15,825 nt of DNA from Planctomycetota bacterium (GTDB lineage Bacteria > Planctomycetota > Phycisphaerae > Phycisphaerales > UBA1924), in contig JAEYVB010000403.1 in NCBI GenBank assembly GCA_023429345.1, positions 1-15,825 of the forward strand. The letters run 5' to 3'. Under the pieces are notes generated by a model, which saw only the letters and a program-made list of their open reading frames with translations, did not search any database and was not told the origin of the DNA. Positions 14,401 to 15,825 of this stretch are shown one piece after another (within the stretch, counting starts at the first letter, position 1; every line of letters begins with the position of its first letter). The position numbers and the translations under genes were made by a program.

Positions 14401-15072
14401 GCCGGAGACGTTGCGGTTCTCGTCACGTAGGGCGTTCACCACCTCGTTGGCGGTGATGCCGCGCTGCGCCAGGGCGGTCGGGTCCACCAGCACGCGGACT
14501 TCCTTGTTCCGCCCGCCGTAAATGTTGACCTCGGCGACGCCGTCGATCCGTTCCAGGTAGGGTTTCACCTCGCGGTCGAGCTGGTCGAAAAGCGTGGAGA
14601 CGTCGTAGTCCGGGTACCGCTTCCGCCACTCGGGATCGAGATTGATGATGATCCACGCGATGGCGTTCTCGGCAGCGCCCTCGGCCGCCTTGATCACCGG
14701 TTCATCCACCTCGTCGGGGTAGTTCGGGACCTGGCGGAGTGAGTCGGAGACTTCCTGCAGGGCGCGGTTGATGTTGGAGCCGAGATAGAACTCGAGCGTG
14801 ATGGAGGCGGAACCCTCGCGCGTCAGCGACCGCATCGACTTCAGGTTCGCCACGTTCTTGAGCCGCTTCTCCTGCTCCTTGGTGACCGTATCGACGATCT
14901 CCTCGGGGCTGCGGCCGGGCCAGTTCGTCGTGACGGTCACCACGGGCTGGTCGACCGTGGGAGTCAACTGGATGGGGATCGCGGTCAGCCCGATCAGGCC
15001 GAAGATCACTACGAGCAGCACGCCGACGGTCACCGTGACCGGGCGGTTCATTGACCAACGGATCAAATCCAT
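11455..15072 (-). CDS. RND efflux pump inner-membrane subunit (AcrB/HAE1-like)
   Basis: This is a proton-driven exporter subunit, expected to act as a trimer with the adaptor encoded 13 bp upstream. The N-terminus (MDLIRWSMNRPVTVTVGVLL) is typical. TM1 is followed by the first periplasmic domain (about 32-345), TM2-TM6 with TGVVVDNAIVVLEN in TM4 (411-424), TM7 near 555-572, and the second periplasmic domain (about 573-925). The C-terminal half has ESFLYPFVIMFTVPLGLVGG (1011-1030), NNAILIVEQ (1069-1077) and RIRPIFMTTCTTLGGGLP (1109-1126). The length is 1205 residues against about 1050 for AcrB. Part of the excess is two extra hydrophobic helices (about 932-953 and 963-984) before TM8. The AcrB relay residues D407, D408 and K940 align with D416, N417 and N1069. 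Substrate is unknown. ATG at 15070-15072. Confidence 0.93.
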   Translation of the reverse strand: MDLIRWSMNRPVTVTVGVLLVVIFGLIGLTAIPIQLTPTVDQPVVTVTTNWPGRSPEEIVDTVTKEQEKRLKNVANLKSMRSLTREGSASITLEFYLGSNINRALQEVSDSLRQVPNYPDEVDEPVIKAAEGAAENAIAWIIINLDPEWRKRYPDYDVSTLFDQLDREVKPYLERIDGVAEVNIYGGRNKEVRVLVDPTALAQRGITANEVVNALRDENRNVSGGTIAEGKRDYRIRVLGQFSGPDEVLSTIVSYREGRPVYLRDIGTAEVGFDKERGFVRAMGEPCLAMNVIRQSGSNVMEIMEDVRERLDIISRDMLPRMDPVVGPGLRMRQVYDETTYITAAIDLVLHDLRIGGLLAVTVLLVFLRSVKSTVIIALAIPVCVIGTFLVMLAAGRTLNVVSLAGLAFSTGVVVDNAIVVLENIDRRRRIGDRGLKAVYNGAKEVWGAVLAGTLCHVAVFLPILTIQDESGQLFFDLTLALSVSILFSLLVAITVVPSASGVLTRISRENARPTKIGALFGSLFGLAPLLAGFTRRFSGLIYWAMTGWRGWTIRPALIVVMVALSLWGAVKLMPPVDYLPAGNQNLVFGGLLIPPGLSVEQQREYAQRIEERVGPYLRADLDDPASVKQLQPIMRLASLGSGTPDFFEPVPVENFFIGAFQGGMFVGGTSQDPQRVIPIGDLLTASMNGMPDAYGGAGQASIFGQSVGGGGNNINIEISGPDLDRVRQAAGFVFGKLAQDEKYGFRSVSPNPANFNIAQQEWRLRLNRAGRELGLRPVDLGVAIRGLFDGAFIDDFQLEGRSVDFKLYPRNGRLANKEQLADIPIATPAGRTVPVASVVDIEPGLAPQEIQRIEELPSVTVQVTPPKGEPLQAVMDDLTAKVIDPAKQMGIIDPSMLVRLEGSAAKLTEVKEALLGAPPAAGHTDAPWQRWIMWLSWCVAGAGFIVAVYAIARGVLRRRGEFIYAGLGLLLLGVILGGVLFGVAWRPDLVMARMVWTVLVVYLLMSALFESFLYPFVIMFTVPLGLVGGFAALRIVHDWTVSQKTISPQQLDVLTMLGFVILIGTVVNNAILIVEQARHFMGHTHLPGEEDKEPLPPLKAIAESVRTRIRPIFMTTCTTLGGGLPLVIAPGSGSEMYRGLGAVVVGGLAVSTIFTLVLVPLVFSVVMQMRDGVRALFGRGSGPHRPARVVSPQAPAPSRELQPA

Positions 15073-15085
15073 GGAATCGAGTTCC

Positions 15086-15825
15086 TCAATGCTGGGGAGC
15101 GGGTTGGTCCGCGGCCGGTGCGGGTGGGGCGCCCTCGCCGGCGGGGGCCGCCCCCGCGGGGGCGAGGGGCATGCCGGGGAAGAGCCGCTCGTTGCCTTCC
15201 ACGATCAGCCGGGCGTTCTCCGGAAGCAACGGTGCGTCGACCGCGAGCCGGCCGTCGGGCGTCGGAAAGAGCGTCCTAATCCTGGAGACGGCCGCGACAC
15301 CCCCGCCGTCAAAAAACACGAACTCTCCCGCATCGTCCCGCATGACGGCATCTTTCGCGACGGTCTTCGTTGGCTTGCTCGATCCGGTCGGCACCAGGCC
15401 GGTGATGCTCATGCCTGGACGAAGATTCCCGTTCTCGTTGGGGAGAACCACGCGCACCGGGAAGAGCCGGGACAGCGGATCGGCGTCGGGGATGATCGCC
15501 GCCAGCGGCGCTTCGACCACCTCGCCCGTTCCGATCACGCGGATGCGGATCGGGCGATCGGCAATCTGGTCGACAAACTGTTCGGGCACATCCAGCCGCG
15601 CATCGATCCGGTCGAGGTCCAGAATTTCGAGGACCGGATCGCCCTGCTGGAGCCACTGCCCGACCTCCGTGCGCTTCGAGATCACGCGGCCGGCGAATGG
15701 CGCGGTGATAGTCATCCGCTGGAGCCGTTCCTTCGCCCAGTTGAGCGCTGCCTCGGCGGCGGTCACCTCGGCCGCGGCGGCCTGCACCTTGGCCTCGCCG
15801 ATGGCGACGCTGGCCCGGGTATCAG
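15086..15825 (-). CDS. RND efflux periplasmic adaptor (membrane fusion protein), 5' partial
   Basis: The adaptor bridges the RND pump and an outer-membrane channel. The frame is open to the right edge, so the N-terminus, with its signal peptide or lipobox, is outside the window. The visible 245 or so residues begin in the end of the alpha-helical hairpin (AAAAEVTAAEAALNWAKERL). The second half of the lipoyl domain follows (MTITAPFAGRVISKRTEVGQ), then the beta-barrel with RLFPVRVVLPNENGNLRPGM and a membrane-proximal domain. The last 25 or so residues are Ala/Pro/Gly-rich and probably flexible. Stop TGA at 15086-15088, 13 bases before the pump start, so the two are almost surely co-transcribed. 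No TolC-like gene lies in the window. Confidence 0.92.
   Translation of the reverse strand, partial: DTRASVAIGEAKVQAAAAEVTAAEAALNWAKERLQRMTITAPFAGRVISKRTEVGQWLQQGDPVLEILDLDRIDARLDVPEQFVDQIADRPIRIRVIGTGEVVEAPLAAIIPDADPLSRLFPVRVVLPNENGNLRPGMSITGLVPTGSSKPTKTVAKDAVMRDDAGEFVFFDGGGVAAVSRIRTLFPTPDGRLAVDAPLLPENARLIVEGNERLFPGMPLAPAGAAPAGEGAPPAPAADQPAPQH

Noticed and set aside
11491..14430. A 979-codon open frame on the plus strand opposite the RND gene
   Set aside because: Its composition is that of an antisense shadow (His/Asp/Glu/Arg/Gly-rich), and the opposite strand carries an unmistakable RND pump.
1..15825. CRISPR arrays, tRNA or rRNA genes, transposases, integrases, toxin-antitoxin or phage-defence genes
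   Set aside because: None was recognisable on either strand; all long coding regions are explained by transport, transcription, UVR or dockerin-tailed proteins.

Overview
The window is very GC-rich, densely packed bacterial DNA. The best lineage clue is the first gene, whose C-terminus carries paired aspartate-rich repeats ending in an 'AAGC' segment. This is the GC-type dockerin-like tail typical of secreted proteins of Phycisphaerae (Planctomycetota). The UVR-motif protein, the short RpoD-like sigma factor and the oversized transporter subunits fit that group. No rRNA, tRNA, CRISPR array, insertion sequence or integrase was seen, so this looks like chromosomal backbone rather than a mobile island.

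Layout. (1) Positions 1-1454, plus strand: the 3' part of a secreted dockerin-tailed protein. (2) Positions 9103 down to 1513, minus strand: a five-gene peptide/nickel-family ABC importer operon. In transcription order it encodes an OppC-type permease, a membrane-anchored solute-binding protein, an OppB-type permease, a second OppC-type permease and an OppD-type ATPase. A GC-rich palindrome separates its end from the convergent dockerin gene. (3) Positions 10071 down to 9205, minus strand: a UVR-motif protein of unknown function. (4) Positions 10415-11368, plus strand: a primary-type sigma-70 factor. It is divergent from the UVR gene, and the two share an intergenic region with overlapping -10 hexamers. 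The sigma side has a leader of about 290 nt with a possible leader ORF and hairpins. A strong hairpin terminator follows. (5) Positions 15825 down to 11455, minus strand: an RND efflux pair, the adaptor (cut by the window end) followed by the inner-membrane pump.

How the genes work together. The ABC genes should form one importer: the binding protein delivers a peptide-like ligand to an OppB/OppC channel driven by the ATPase. The set is unusual because it has two OppC-type permeases and one ATPase gene, and every membrane subunit carries extra segments. The adaptor and RND pump should form an envelope efflux complex with an outer-membrane channel encoded elsewhere. The pump also carries an extra transmembrane pair.

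The most interesting items are the enlarged importer, the overlapping divergent promoters of the sigma and UVR genes, and the structured sigma leader. I see no complete novel defence or mobile system. Functions are from motif recognition only; no database search was possible.
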